The notes under the pieces were generated by a model. It ran no database searches. It was not told the DNA's origin and saw only the letters and a program-made list of their open reading frames with translations. Position numbers and translations under genes: made by a program. Shown one piece after another: positions 1 through 10,412 of a stretch of DNA of 64,000 nucleotides (positions within the stretch are counted from its first letter, which is position 1; each line of letters opens with the position of its first letter). The stretch spans positions 1-64,000 of the forward strand of contig PYST01000002.1 of the NCBI GenBank assembly GCA_003049485.1, read 5' to 3'. Origin of the DNA: Ophioceras dolichostomum. Its lineage: Eukaryota; Ascomycota; Sordariomycetes; Magnaporthales; Ophioceraceae.

Positions 1-88
1 CCCCAACACCCCTATGTACCGGGGTGGGCAATCGACTAGTTAGGTGCCCAGTTGGCTCTTTGCTGACATAAATGGGGCTCTCTCTCTC

Positions 89-3000
89 ATGGTGGTGGCA
101 GCATCAAGTGTATCAGCAGCGGAGCATCGTGCAGGCCCGAGCCCCGAGCCGGAGTCGCCACGGAGCCCGATCTCCAAGGCCGTGGTCTCTGCTGGTCACG
201 GTCTGCTCAAGAAAGTCGTCTCATCGCCGTTGTTCCACTCACCCGCAGAAGCACAGAGCCCCACAGTCGTGTACCGCAACAAACAGAAAGCCCGGCCGTC
301 GATCCCGTCACTGGAGAACAGCCCGACAAAGCCTGGTCTCCGTGTCGTGCCTTGCTCGTCGTCGCCTGTGTCTGCTGGAGAGGCGCCCACAGTGTCGGCA
401 GCGAACACGATTGCCACGACGGCAAGCACTGGGGCGACGACAGGCACAACAAATACGCAGCTCACAGCACACAGCTCTCTGCCCATGTCCCCGTCGGACT
501 GGATGGGGAAGAGGTCCAGCTCTAAGCTCTCGGCGAGACGCACCAAGTCCAGGTCAAAGGAGAAATATCGAGACAGGGACAAGACGAAGGACAAGGACAA
601 AGACAAGGACAGGGATGGTGACTTGGACATAACGCCGAGTACGCCGCCGGCTGCTACTCAGGAGAAAAAGTCCTCCAAACGGCGGCTCCCAATCACGCGG
701 TCCAGTCCAGAGACCAACAACCTGACGCCGATCCAGGAGACGGCCTTCGACCAAACGACGCCAACGGTGGTGACGGTCGAGCGGGCAGCAGCAGCCAAGA
801 TATACCTGGAGACGTACTTCGACGAGGCGCTGTCGCGGCCCACGCCGAGGTCGCTGAGGCGGCGACTCCTGGAGGGCGAGCTGTATCACGCGGCGGCGTC
901 CCTGACGGCCGGCGACCGCGAGGCGCTGCGCCGCGACTTCTACCGCATCGAGTCGGAGCATCTGCGCGAGACGCGGGTCATGAAGACGCGCAGCATTCGC
1001 GCCTTGAACAGCTCCCGTACCGACACCGCCTCGTTTGAAGGCGAATACGACGTACTCAAGATATTGGGTAAAGGCAGCTTCGGCGTGGTGCGGCTGGTCA
1101 GGGAGCGCGAGCGTGAGCGTGAGAATGAGAGTGAGAGAGAGGGTGCCGTGTTTGAATCTGGCCACGAGCCCAGACCTGGTGGGCTCGGCTTTGACTTTGA
1201 CCCCGCTGGCCATGGCTCTGGCTCTGGCTCAGTAATCATCCAAGGCAAGCAGCAGCCCGAGCAATATGACCACCGACGTCAACAGCATCAGCAACAGCAA
1301 CAGAGTTCGTCACTGAAGCACGTAAAGAGGGCGGCAGCACAGCCGGTATACGCCATGAAGGTGATCCGCAAGTCGGCCATGCTGCAAACCAGCCAGGAGG
1401 GCCACCTACGAGCAGAGCGCGACTTCCTGGTGGCCTCGGAGGGGTCCCGCTGGATCGTGCCCCTGATCGCCAGCTTCCAGGATGCGGCCAACCTGTACCT
1501 CGTGATGGAGTACATGCCGGGCGGCGACTTCCTTGGCCTGCTCATCCGTGAGAACGTGCTGCACGAGACGGTGGCGCGCTTCTACGCGGCAGAGATGATC
1601 CTGTGCGTCGAGGCGGCGCACGCGCTGCGCTGCATCCACCGCGACATCAAGCCCGACAATTTCCTGATCTCAGCGTCGGGCCACCTGCGCATCAGCGATT
1701 TCGGCCTGGCCTTCGACGGCCACTGGTCGCACGACACGGCCTACTACAACAGCACGCGCTACTCGCTCCTGAGGCGGCTGGGCATCAGCGTCGAGGGCGA
1801 CGAGCAGGACCAGCGCGAGAGCCGGAACGTGCGCCTGACCATGAAGTGGGCCTCGAGCCTGATGTCGGGCATGGAGAAGCACGAGCGCAAGGAGGAGCCT
1901 CCCTCGTCCTATCTTCCCGTGCCAGGGGCTGTAGGAGAGGAGGGGGACGTGGACATGGACATGGACTTGGACATAGACGTAGACGGCAACGTTGCGGTGC
2001 CCTCAAGCAACAAAGGAGCGGCGGCGGCAGGAGCAGCAACGCCAACGCAGAAAAAGCAGCAGCAGCAGAAGCAGAAGCAGGAGCCCCTGCTGGCGTGGCG
2101 AAACCGCTGCGGCAACCGAACCTGGGCGACGAGCGTGGTGGGCACAAGCCAGTACATGGCGCCCGAGGTCGTGCGCGGCGAGCGCTACGACGGGCGCTGC
2201 GACTGGTGGAGCATCGGCGTGATCCTGTTCGAGTGCCTGTACGGCCACACGCCTTTCCTCAGCGAAGAGGGCCGTCACCAGACGAAGCAGAACATCCTGA
2301 ACCACCGCCAGAGCTTCGTCTTCCCGTCTCGGCCGGTGGTGTCCAGCCGCTGCCAGCAGCTGATCATCTCGCTCATCACGGACAAGGAGCTCCGGCTGTG
2401 CTCGCGCCGGTACTCGGCAAGGGACGAGGCTGTTGTGGCTGCCACGCAGCAGCAGCAGCCCTCAGAGGCGAACGCCAAAAGCAGTGAAGGTGTCGGCGCA
2501 TCGAGAGTCGCATCGGGTCTCAACAGAGCCGGAGTTTCGGCAGTAACTGGCATGGGCGCCTCAGCGGAAACAGCAACGCACCCTTCACCTTCACACATGG
2601 GCGGCGCCGGAGTGCGAGACTTTGCCGGACGGTTCGTGTTCCCCTACGATGCCGAGGACATCAAGGCGCATAAATGGTTCCGCGGCGTGCCCTGGGAGCG
2701 TCTTCACACGCTCGAGCCGCCGTTTGTGCCGCAGATCCGCACGGCCGACGACACACACTACTTCGATGAGGACGACGAACCCGTCAGCGACTGGTCCGCC
2801 ACCGAGCTGTCGAGCCCGGCGGATCTAGGCAACACTCCAGCAGCAGCTGCTGCAGGAGGAGCCGCAGGAACGGGAGAAGGAGGAGGGGCGACGACGGCGA
2901 CTGAGACCTCCATCGGCGCGACGTCTATCATCCCGGCTGCGGCAGCATCGATGAACGCATCAAGCGGGACGGTAAAGACCAGAACAGCGACCATGATGAC

Positions 3001-3703
3001 CCTCGCCATGATGCCCCACGGCGGTGTGGCAGTAGCCGAAGCAAGCGGCGGCCCGGGCAGCGCACGCTCCAGTAATCCCGCCGCCGCAAACCCCAGCGCC
3101 GGTCCCATTCCAGCACCAATGCCGTCCCCATCATCTCCCGTCCTCATTCCCGTTCCCGCCGTTCCCGGTTCCGCTCCAACTTCCGCCCCAGGAGGCCAAG
3201 CAGCGGCGGCGCCCCCAACGCGCCAGCAGCTCCGCGAAGCCGAGATGAAGCACACGCTCCGCAGCTTCCGGGGAAGCGTGCAGCGCATCGCGCGCCAGTG
3301 GATCAACACCCCCTACGACTCGCTGCGGCTCCGCAACATCGACTACGCCATCGAGCAGATCCCCGGCCTGAGGCAGGAGCAGCGCGACGCCCTCCGCCGC
3401 TTCGTGCGGTGCTACGGCAAGAAGGAGCGGAAGCGGCCCAGAGACAGGCTGCTGCGCGACCGGAACACGAAGGGCGTCGTGCTGGAGCTGAGGAAGAGGA
3501 ATGCGTTTCTTGGGTACACCTGGCGCCGGATGAGACCTGGGGCGTACGCGGGCGTGGCCGCTGCGGCTGCGGCTGCTGCTGCTGCTGCTGCTGGTGCGGG
3601 TGCGGGTGATGGGAGTGGTGGTGGTGATGTTGTCGGGGATGATGTGCTGGATCTTGACTTTGCTGCCATGAAGGCGATGCATCGTCGAGGAAGAATGTAT
3701 TGA
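89..3703 (+). CDS. NDR/LATS-type AGC serine/threonine kinase with large insertions
   Basis: Predicted serine/threonine kinase of the AGC group, NDR (Cbk1/Orb6/Dbf2) type; this group acts in cell polarity and septation. From the ATG at 89 it would be about 1204 residues. Residues 1-320 are Ser/Thr/Lys-rich and disordered. The Gly loop (GKGSFG) is near residue 326, the catalytic loop HRDIKPDN near 516, DFG near 536 and GTSQYMAPE near 684. The roughly 150-residue gap between DFG and APE is an enlarged form of the NDR hallmark. The C-terminal hydrophobic motif FLGYTW has its phospho-acceptor Thr near 1144. A further insert of about 80 residues separates the Gly loop from the AMK lysine, and a 200-residue Ala/Ser/Pro insert splits the C-terminal extension. 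The frame is open back to a TAG at 41, so the true start may lie in an upstream exon outside the window. The kinase call is firm; the subfamily is inferred. Confidence 0.85.
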   Translation: MVVAASSVSAAEHRAGPSPEPESPRSPISKAVVSAGHGLLKKVVSSPLFHSPAEAQSPTVVYRNKQKARPSIPSLENSPTKPGLRVVPCSSSPVSAGEAPTVSAANTIATTASTGATTGTTNTQLTAHSSLPMSPSDWMGKRSSSKLSARRTKSRSKEKYRDRDKTKDKDKDKDRDGDLDITPSTPPAATQEKKSSKRRLPITRSSPETNNLTPIQETAFDQTTPTVVTVERAAAAKIYLETYFDEALSRPTPRSLRRRLLEGELYHAAASLTAGDREALRRDFYRIESEHLRETRVMKTRSIRALNSSRTDTASFEGEYDVLKILGKGSFGVVRLVRERERERENESEREGAVFESGHEPRPGGLGFDFDPAGHGSGSGSVIIQGKQQPEQYDHRRQQHQQQQQSSSLKHVKRAAAQPVYAMKVIRKSAMLQTSQEGHLRAERDFLVASEGSRWIVPLIASFQDAANLYLVMEYMPGGDFLGLLIRENVLHETVARFYAAEMILCVEAAHALRCIHRDIKPDNFLISASGHLRISDFGLAFDGHWSHDTAYYNSTRYSLLRRLGISVEGDEQDQRESRNVRLTMKWASSLMSGMEKHERKEEPPSSYLPVPGAVGEEGDVDMDMDLDIDVDGNVAVPSSNKGAAAAGAATPTQKKQQQQKQKQEPLLAWRNRCGNRTWATSVVGTSQYMAPEVVRGERYDGRCDWWSIGVILFECLYGHTPFLSEEGRHQTKQNILNHRQSFVFPSRPVVSSRCQQLIISLITDKELRLCSRRYSARDEAVVAATQQQQPSEANAKSSEGVGASRVASGLNRAGVSAVTGMGASAETATHPSPSHMGGAGVRDFAGRFVFPYDAEDIKAHKWFRGVPWERLHTLEPPFVPQIRTADDTHYFDEDDEPVSDWSATELSSPADLGNTPAAAAAGGAAGTGEGGGATTATETSIGATSIIPAAAASMNASSGTVKTRTATMMTLAMMPHGGVAVAEASGGPGSARSSNPAAANPSAGPIPAPMPSPSSPVLIPVPAVPGSAPTSAPGGQAAAAPPTRQQLREAEMKHTLRSFRGSVQRIARQWINTPYDSLRLRNIDYAIEQIPGLRQEQRDALRRFVRCYGKKERKRPRDRLLRDRNTKGVVLELRKRNAFLGYTWRRMRPGAYAGVAAAAAAAAAAAAGAGAGDGSGGGDVVGDDVLDLDFAAMKAMHRRGRMY

Positions 3704-4389
3704 AATGGCAAGCTGGCTATCCTACCCTTCCAGGTAGGTCTGGTGGTTACTTACCTACCTAAGGTAGGTAGCCAGCGTAGACGGGACGGGCTGAGCACGG
3801 TAAGCTGCTGATTTGTCTCACGGTAAGGAAGCCGCCAAGCAGCAAGAAAACACAACTAGGACCTGTGGGGATGTCGGCCAGGTTTGACATGGTTAGCTCA
3901 AGAGGGTGAACCGGAATGGCGGCGCAAGACCAGAATGTGACAAAGTAGAGGACGGACAGGTTGAGTTGGTTGTATGCGGAGGAATGACGGATGGAGACTA
4001 GACACAGATAGTGGTGGTAGAAGAACCTCCTCGACTGCAAATAGAAATACAGTGTATTAGTATTAACGGGCCCATCCCCGTCCACGCCTGCGATGAACTA
4101 ATCTATGTGGGCGACAAGGCCGACGTGAACGTGTCCGTGACCAAGATGTATGGTACAGAAGTAGGCGAATATGTGGGTGTGCGTGTGCGGGTATGTGTAA
4201 GTTAAAGAGGATATAGGTAGAGGATATAGGTAGGTAGAAGGAAGAAGGTATCCAGTCAGTACCCAGGGGTATAAAATAGACAAAAGAAAAAAATGAAAGG
4301 AAACGTCAATCCAGAAAGTGGGCGTCGTCACTCATCACGCTCATGATCCAAAAGGAAATCTAACTCTCCCTTCTCCCTCTGTTTTCTCA
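3704..4389. other. Intergenic region between convergent genes
   Basis: No gene seen. It holds the 3' flanks of the NDR-type kinase (+) and the ISC1-like gene (-). It contains short CCTACCTA/TAGGTAGG runs near 3740-3775 and 4215-4240. Confidence 0.7.
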
Positions 4390-6531
4390 TTACCACGTCC
4401 CACCCGATGCAACCGCAGCAGCCTTCGCGTGCCTGATCTCCCACTCAAACTCCCTCAGCCCCGCCAACTCAGACCCCATGAACAGCAGCGCGATCAGGCC
4501 GTCCACCACGCCCGAGACGAGCAAGACGCCGCCGACGAGGGTGAAGACGAGGGAGGCGTAGTTCGTCGGGCTGAACCACGACGCCGCGACGCACCCGATC
4601 CAGACCAGCACGCCGGCGAGGAAGTGCAGCCCGCGCCACAGTCGCTGCCTCTTCTCCCTCTGGACGTAGCGCCGCGTCAGCGCGAGGACCTCGTCGTACG
4701 CGCTCCCGGGCAGGGGGCCGCCCTCGTCGTCGACGCCGCCGCCAACGCCAACGGGGCCAACACCACCAACACCACCGCTGGGGAGGAAGTCTATAGCTCG
4801 AGGAAAATCGGCGGCCCTCAAGCTGTCTGTGGTTAACGCCACGCCAACGCCGGCTGCGGTGCCGCCGGCGGAAACGGTCGAGGTCGGACGGGCTCGCAAT
4901 GACTGCTGATGCTGGTGTTGTTGCTGGTGTTGTTGCTGCTCGTCCTCCTCCGCGTCATCCTCGTCGAACAGACCCGCGTCGATGACCGACGGCGCAGGGC
5001 TCTGCAGGTACGTGCCGTTGTTCATCATAACGGTCGCGCCGTCGATGGTGTCGTTGTCGTCGTGGTATTTCTCCTTCTCCGCATCGCTACCGTCCCGGCG
5101 AAGTCTCGACCTGCTGCCCTTCTCCATCCTTCTCGCCGCTGCAGCAGCCGAAACCGTGAGACTAGCCGCCCGTCTAGCGCCAGAGCCCGCGGTCCCAGTC
5201 CCAGTCCTTGTCGCGGCGACGTTGGAGCCGGTGTCAGACAGGTCCATGTTGCCGCCCTGCCGGCGGAACTCCAGCGTCACCTCGACGCTGAAGTGGTCGC
5301 TCAGCGAGCAGCCAAGGTCGGCGTGGCGCTCGACCATGCCGACGCGCGCGGCCTTGACGGCCCACGAGCCCCCCAGAGCGGCGAGGCTGCCCGTGCCGGC
5401 GAAGACGTAGTCGATGCGCCGGCCCGTCTCGTCGGGCGCGTCGCCATCGTCCTCTTGGAAGCTGCCGCCGCCGTCCTCGACCTCTTCCTCCCAGCTGCGG
5501 GCTGCGTCGGCGGAGGAGGGCGGCATGGCGCGTTGGCCGCGCAGGTCTTTGACCTCGACGAGGCTGGAGGCCCGGTTCCAAGCCCGCGCGCCCCGTTTGC
5601 GGCTGCCCGGGGGAGACCTCGTGAGGACCTTGCCCTTGCCGGCGCTGCTGCCCTTCTGCGAGCCTCCCCCGGCCGGGACGCGGCCCCAGCTCCAGGTGTT
5701 CCACGCGCTGTGGAAGGTGGCGCCGTTCTCGAGGAGGCTGAACGAGCAGGTCGGGACGGGCACGCGGCGCTCGCGCTCGGCCGTGTCGCGGAGGGCACTG
5801 CCCAAGGACGAGTTCGGGTGCAGGGCCCGCCAGGCGTCGCGGACGGGGGCGAGCGAGGTCAGCAGGCGGTGGGGCAGCGACCGGGGCGGGCAGTTGAGGT
5901 CGCCCATGGCCAGGACGAGGTGGCCGCGCTCGGCGGCGCCGCGGAGCAGCTTGGCGAGGAACCAGGCCTGGGCGGCGCGGTGGCACGCGTACGAGTCCTC
6001 CTCGGCGGACTCGTAGTGCGCGTGCGTGTGCACGTTAAACACCTCGGCCACGTGCCTCCTCCGGGGCCCGTAGCGGATCCAGGCGCAGGCGACGCCCTTG
6101 CCGGCGTACCAGTCGCCCCGGTGCACGGCGGAGGGGCGGCCGCTGAGCGGGAAGGCGAAGAAGGAGACCTCCTCGATGGGCCAGCGCGAGAGGATGGCCA
6201 GGCCGGAGCCGACGAAGCCGGAGTGGAAGAACTTGCCGTAGGGAAGCACCGCGCGCGTCTCGTGCCGGATCGACTCGTAGTCCGACTCGCACCAGACCTC
6301 CTGGAGCGCCACGATTCCAGGGGGCGGGGAGGACGTGGCCAGCCTCCTGCCGATCTCGGCGAGCCGCTCGCTCCTCCACTTGGAGAGCAGCCAGAGGCCC
6401 CAGCAGTTGAGCGTCAGGACATGCATCTCCGGCGGCAGCTCGGCGAACATGTCCTCGTCGACCACCACGCCACCGGCAGCGGCAGCGGCAGCGGCGCCGG
6501 CGGCGACCGACTCGGCTACGTTCGTGAGCAT
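4390..6531 (-). CDS. ISC1: ISC1/neutral sphingomyelinase-like phospholipase C
   Basis: Likely inositol-phosphosphingolipid phospholipase C, which hydrolyses complex sphingolipids to ceramide at membranes. The 713-residue protein carries an endonuclease/exonuclease/phosphatase fold. TLNCWGL lies near residue 40, the metal-binding Glu is in LQEVW near 78, GDLNCPP is near 209 and the terminal SDHF catalytic His is near 413. Residues 270-400 and 420-600 contain low-complexity insertions. The C-terminus (about 630-685) has two hydrophobic membrane segments, as in yeast Isc1 and mammalian nSMase2-type enzymes. The start is the first in-frame ATG at 6531. The frame stays open upstream without an ATG and would add a hydrophobic stretch. 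No introns are needed. The gene is divergent from the WD40 gene at 7915. The family is clear; the substrate is inferred from homology. Confidence 0.85.
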   Translation of the reverse strand: MLTNVAESVAAGAAAAAAAGGVVVDEDMFAELPPEMHVLTLNCWGLWLLSKWRSERLAEIGRRLATSSPPPGIVALQEVWCESDYESIRHETRAVLPYGKFFHSGFVGSGLAILSRWPIEEVSFFAFPLSGRPSAVHRGDWYAGKGVACAWIRYGPRRRHVAEVFNVHTHAHYESAEEDSYACHRAAQAWFLAKLLRGAAERGHLVLAMGDLNCPPRSLPHRLLTSLAPVRDAWRALHPNSSLGSALRDTAERERRVPVPTCSFSLLENGATFHSAWNTWSWGRVPAGGGSQKGSSAGKGKVLTRSPPGSRKRGARAWNRASSLVEVKDLRGQRAMPPSSADAARSWEEEVEDGGGSFQEDDGDAPDETGRRIDYVFAGTGSLAALGGSWAVKAARVGMVERHADLGCSLSDHFSVEVTLEFRRQGGNMDLSDTGSNVAATRTGTGTAGSGARRAASLTVSAAAAARRMEKGSRSRLRRDGSDAEKEKYHDDNDTIDGATVMMNNGTYLQSPAPSVIDAGLFDEDDAEEDEQQQHQQQHQHQQSLRARPTSTVSAGGTAAGVGVALTTDSLRAADFPRAIDFLPSGGVGGVGPVGVGGGVDDEGGPLPGSAYDEVLALTRRYVQREKRQRLWRGLHFLAGVLVWIGCVAASWFSPTNYASLVFTLVGGVLLVSGVVDGLIALLFMGSELAGLREFEWEIRHAKAAAVASGGTW

Positions 6532-7914
6532 CTTTTCCGTCGTCTTCGTCTCGTCTGATGTTCCGGTATCCGATATCCAGAATAATATCACAGGCAGCGA
6601 CAACAATAGCAATATTACAATATGGATAGGTAAGGTAGAGGCGTTAAAGGAAAGGCATGATGTGGGCAAGAATAGGCAGGTGAATTACAAACTGAAGTAA
6701 GTGAAGTAAAAGCCGAGTGAGGGAGAAAGTGAGACGACTTTGGCTGGAGCTTGAGCTTGAGCTGCAGCTCGAGCTCGAGCTTGAGGCTTGGGGCAATTGT
6801 GAAAACTACCTATGTTCTGATTCTGAAGAGATAGAGAGAAAAAGAAGACACGGAGAGGATATCCGCACATCCCGGCACGCAAGGCGCGGCGGCCCCCTTT
6901 TTGTTCTCGTTCCCAATCCCTAGGTCAATCCCAGTTGCCAAAAGAAAGTTGTGAAATGACATGCGGCGTGTTTGCAACTTTGCATGCCGCACCATGTCAC
7001 CTCATCAGCAGGCACATGCTTCCCTCACGTACCATTGGAACTAACTTATCACACCGAATGCCCGGACTGTAGTATTCATTCTGACAGTTCAACAATCATA
7101 CCGTCCGTACTTTGGACTTTGCTCGGGCAGTCGACTTCTAGTCATCGGGAATTTTCTCGTCTCTATGAAAAATCGAATTCACTTACTGACGCATTGTGAG
7201 CTTAGTCCCGTCCCTGCTGAATGGCATCGTGGACGAACAATCGCAACGGGAATTTCGAAGATCGGGACATCGTCCTGTCGGTCATCATCAAATTTGGGGG
7301 TTCTGTGAGCACCTGAAGCTCATTGGACGATTGGGTGCCGACAGGGTGCAGGGGTACGGCTGCTAATCCTATTGGGGGCTCCTTATGCTCCTTTCGCACC
7401 TATTGTACCCACCTATGTACAACCCTATTCGGCAACGGTCCCTTCCCTGTTCAGGGGAGCGCGTGCCATCTGGAAGCTCGACGCGCTATTCGATCCCTGT
7501 CACCGTAGCCATAAAACTTTCTGGGGGATGAGGGGCACAGACGGGTGCATGCATCATCAACACCATCTTCCCGGAACTCTTCTTTGATTTCATAACCTTT
7601 CTTTGATGAACAGACCAGCTTCATCTTGGCCAGTAACATAACTAAACGACTTGCTTGCTGACAGCTGCTCGCGACCTGTTGTACCCAAGTCTGGGTACTT
7701 TACTCAACCCACGGCCAGCCTCGGTTGACGACGAGGATAAAGCCAGCTCAGGGCAAGCAAGTCCTCCCTCCCTCCCTGCTCAGAGCTTGGAGCTTAGAGC
7801 TCCGTCGCACCACAGCACAATCCCGCATCTCCAACCTCATTGCACTGCCTCGACTATTACCCCCAAGGCAGCCTACACCCGCCTGCGGCTGGAGCATGAG
7901 CGAGCACTCCCGCC
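6532..7914. promoter_or_regulatory. Divergent intergenic/promoter region between ISC1-like and SWD3-like genes
   Basis: About 1.4 kb with no convincing coding exon. It must contain both promoters and 5' leaders. A purine/pyrimidine-rich stretch near 6745-6790 is a CTTGAG/CTCGAG-like tandem repeat. In the ISC1-like leader an ATG near 6657 opens a four-codon frame (M-P-F-L-stop). Confidence 0.55.
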
Positions 7915-10328
7915 ATGTCCAGTTTCGAGCATCCCATCGCTGGTGGCACTCCGGTCCCGGCCGAGCGACCTCAGAAGCGCCGCAAGATCATCGACCTCGG
8001 CGGTGGCGCTGCCAGCGACCAGCCCTCTCCCTCCAGTAGCATGACCGATGAGGAGCCGGGCCGTCGCAAGAAAAATCCTAAGCTCGGCCTCTCCCGTCAT
8101 CGTAGGATGAGAGACTCTCCAGCCCAGAGTGCCGACGATGGTGCAAGCATGGACGGTCGATTGTCAGAGAGGGAGCGGGGGAGGGAGAGGGGAAGAGGAA
8201 GCTACTCCCCATCACGATCGAGATCTCCTTCCCGCCGGTCGACCTCGCGATCGCGCTCCCGCTCTACCACCACACGCTACAGGTCACGGAGATCACTATC
8301 TAGATCTCGGTCCAGGTCCGCTAGCGACCGCCGCTCACGCACACGGTCCCGTTCGCGATCCCGCCCCCGTCGTCGAAGCGATTCGTTCTCACGCTCTCGT
8401 TCGCGCACGCCATTGCGGACCCCATCGCGCTCCTCCAGTTCGCACACACGGTCTCGATCGCGGTCCCCAACCCAATTCCGATCTCGGTCCCGTTCCCGGT
8501 CCCGCACACGATCCCGTTCGCCACTCACTCCATCACGGTCCTCGCTGGGACCGGATCAAGACCAGGCGCCGATGGAGCACGCCTCGATGGACCAACAAAA
8601 GCGTGCCAAGACGAAATCCCCCTTAAAGGTTCGATATAAGCGCAAATTGGAGCTGCTCGGCCACACGAAGTCTGTGTCGCAGGTGCGCATCTCGCCCGAC
8701 GGCCGATGGATCGCATCTGCTTCCGCTGATGGAACCGCCCGCATCTGGGACGCTGCTACGGGCGCGCATATCAATACTCTGGTCGGCCACATGGCCGGCA
8801 TCTCCTGTCTCGCCTGGAGCCCAGACTCTAGGACTGTGGCGACCGGTTCCGACGACAAGGCCATCCGTTTGTGGGACCGAGTCACAGCCGAGCCGGCCCA
8901 TGCCGTAGGCATCGGACCCGGCGGAGACAGCGGCAGCCAAAACCTAGCCGCCAGCCTCGAAGCCGCCGCCGTACTTCTCGCTACTACTGAGAGGGACAAA
9001 CAGTCCGCCGCGATACTCGCCGCCCCTCTTGCTGCCGCCGCCGCTAAGGCCGGACGGAAGGCGAAGGCGAAGAAGAACACGGGCGGCGCTCCGGCTGGCG
9101 CGCGTGGCACGCGTCTGCCTCTACTCGGACATCACAACTACATCTACTGCCTCGCCTTCTCGCCGAAGGGCAACATCCTCGCAAGCGGCAGCTACGACGA
9201 GGCCGTGTTCCTCTGGGACGTTCGAGCTGGCCGCCTCATGCGCAGCCTGCCGGCACATAGCGACCCGGTCAGTGGTATTGATTTCTGTCAGGATGGCACC
9301 TTGGTCGTCAGCTGCTCGACCGACGGTTTGATGTAGGTATCCCTTTCCATCCCACAACTCTCACGTCGTACGTCACGGCAAAACTCTCGGTAAGCACGCG
9401 CTAACAAAGCTGGCTTTGCTTCAGTCGCATTTGGGATACCTACACCGGCCAGTGTCTCCGCACTCTGGTCCACGAAGACAACCCGGCCGTGACCAACGTG
9501 TGCTTCTCGCCCAACGGCCAATACGTCCTCGCCTTCAACCTCGACAGCTGCATCCGCATGTGGGACTACATCTCGCACCCCTCCAAGGTGAAAAAGACGT
9601 ATCAAGGACACGTCAACACCAGCTTCAGCATCGGCGGCTGCTTCGGCATCATCGAAACCGACGAGGACACCGACGGCGGCGCCCAAGACAGACACGCTGC
9701 CGCTGCTGCTGCTGCCGCCGCCGCCGATGCTGACAACAGCAACGACGAAGACGACGGAGACGACAACAGCGAGGACGACTTCGAGGAGCCAGACGGGGAC
9801 GGGGACGGGAGCACCGGGGCCAGACGTGGGCGTGGCAACAACAAGAAAAAGAAACGCGTCGCGGCGGCGCTGCTGCAGAAGGGGCCCAAGCAGCAGGCCT
9901 TCGTGGCCAGCGCGAGCGAGGACGGCAACGTCGTGCTGTGGGACGTCGTGACCAAGGACGTCATCCAGCGCATCCCCACCCACAAGGGCGGGGTCTGCTT
10001 CTGGGTCGACGTCAGGGGCGACACCCTAGTCAGCTGTGGCCGGGACGGCCGGATCGTGGTGTGTCGTCGCCAGGAGAAGAAGAAGGCCAGTAGGAACAAC
10101 AACGGTACGAAGGAGGCTGCGGTGCTGAAGCGGTTGCCAGAGCGTATTAAGAGCAACGCTGCCGGCACTGTTGCTGGCACCGTGAAAGTCGAGAGTGCCG
10201 CGGATGATGATGGTCGTGATGGCATGATTGTTAACGGTGGTGGTGGTGGTCAACTTGCGCGCCCCGCCTCGTTGATTAAGATGGATAAGGACGAGGAGGC
10301 CGTGACGGACTCGGCGGTGGAAGGATAG
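7915..10328 (+). CDS. SWD3: COMPASS-type WD40 protein (Swd3/WDR5-like) with RS-rich N-terminus
   Basis: Predicted WD40 beta-propeller related to Swd3/WDR5, a core subunit of the COMPASS (Set1) histone H3K4 methyltransferase. There are two exons, 7915-9332 and 9425-10328, joined by a 92-bp intron (GTAGGT...TCAG) that restores the blade sequence DGL-IRIWDT. The product is 773 residues. Residues about 60-210 are dense in Arg-Ser dipeptides, resembling an SR-protein domain. Seven propeller blades follow from about residue 240, starting at LLGHTKSVSQV. An Ala/Lys-rich insert of about 80 residues sits after the second blade and an acidic Asp/Glu/Ala insert after the fifth. Yeast Swd3 and human WDR5 are only about 315-335 residues, so the N-terminus and inserts are extra. 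The start ATG lies in CGCCATGTCC. The propeller is certain; the Swd3 assignment is by blade similarity and moderately firm. Confidence 0.85.
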
Positions 10329-10346
10329 GTTAGCGAGTATTTTTCT

Positions 10347-10412
10347 CCCCCCCCCCCCCCTTTTGGGTTTTNNNNNNNNNNNNNNCCCCCCCCCCCCCCC
10401 CTTTTGAGTTTT
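10347..10412. repeat. Assembly gap of 14 N flanked by duplicated poly-C motif
   Basis: N bases occupy 10372-10385. On the left is C14 followed by TTTTGGGTTTT; on the right C16 followed by TTTTGAGTTTT. The two flanks are near copies, so the gap probably reflects a homopolymer that broke the assembly and was duplicated. It lies about 45 bp past the stop codon of the SWD3-like gene, in its 3' UTR. Confidence 0.9.

Noticed and set aside
4909..6558. 549-codon plus-strand frame opposite the ISC1-like gene
   Set aside because: Antisense shadow of a GC-rich gene; Arg/Ala/Gly/Val-rich with no motif, whereas the minus strand has all catalytic motifs.
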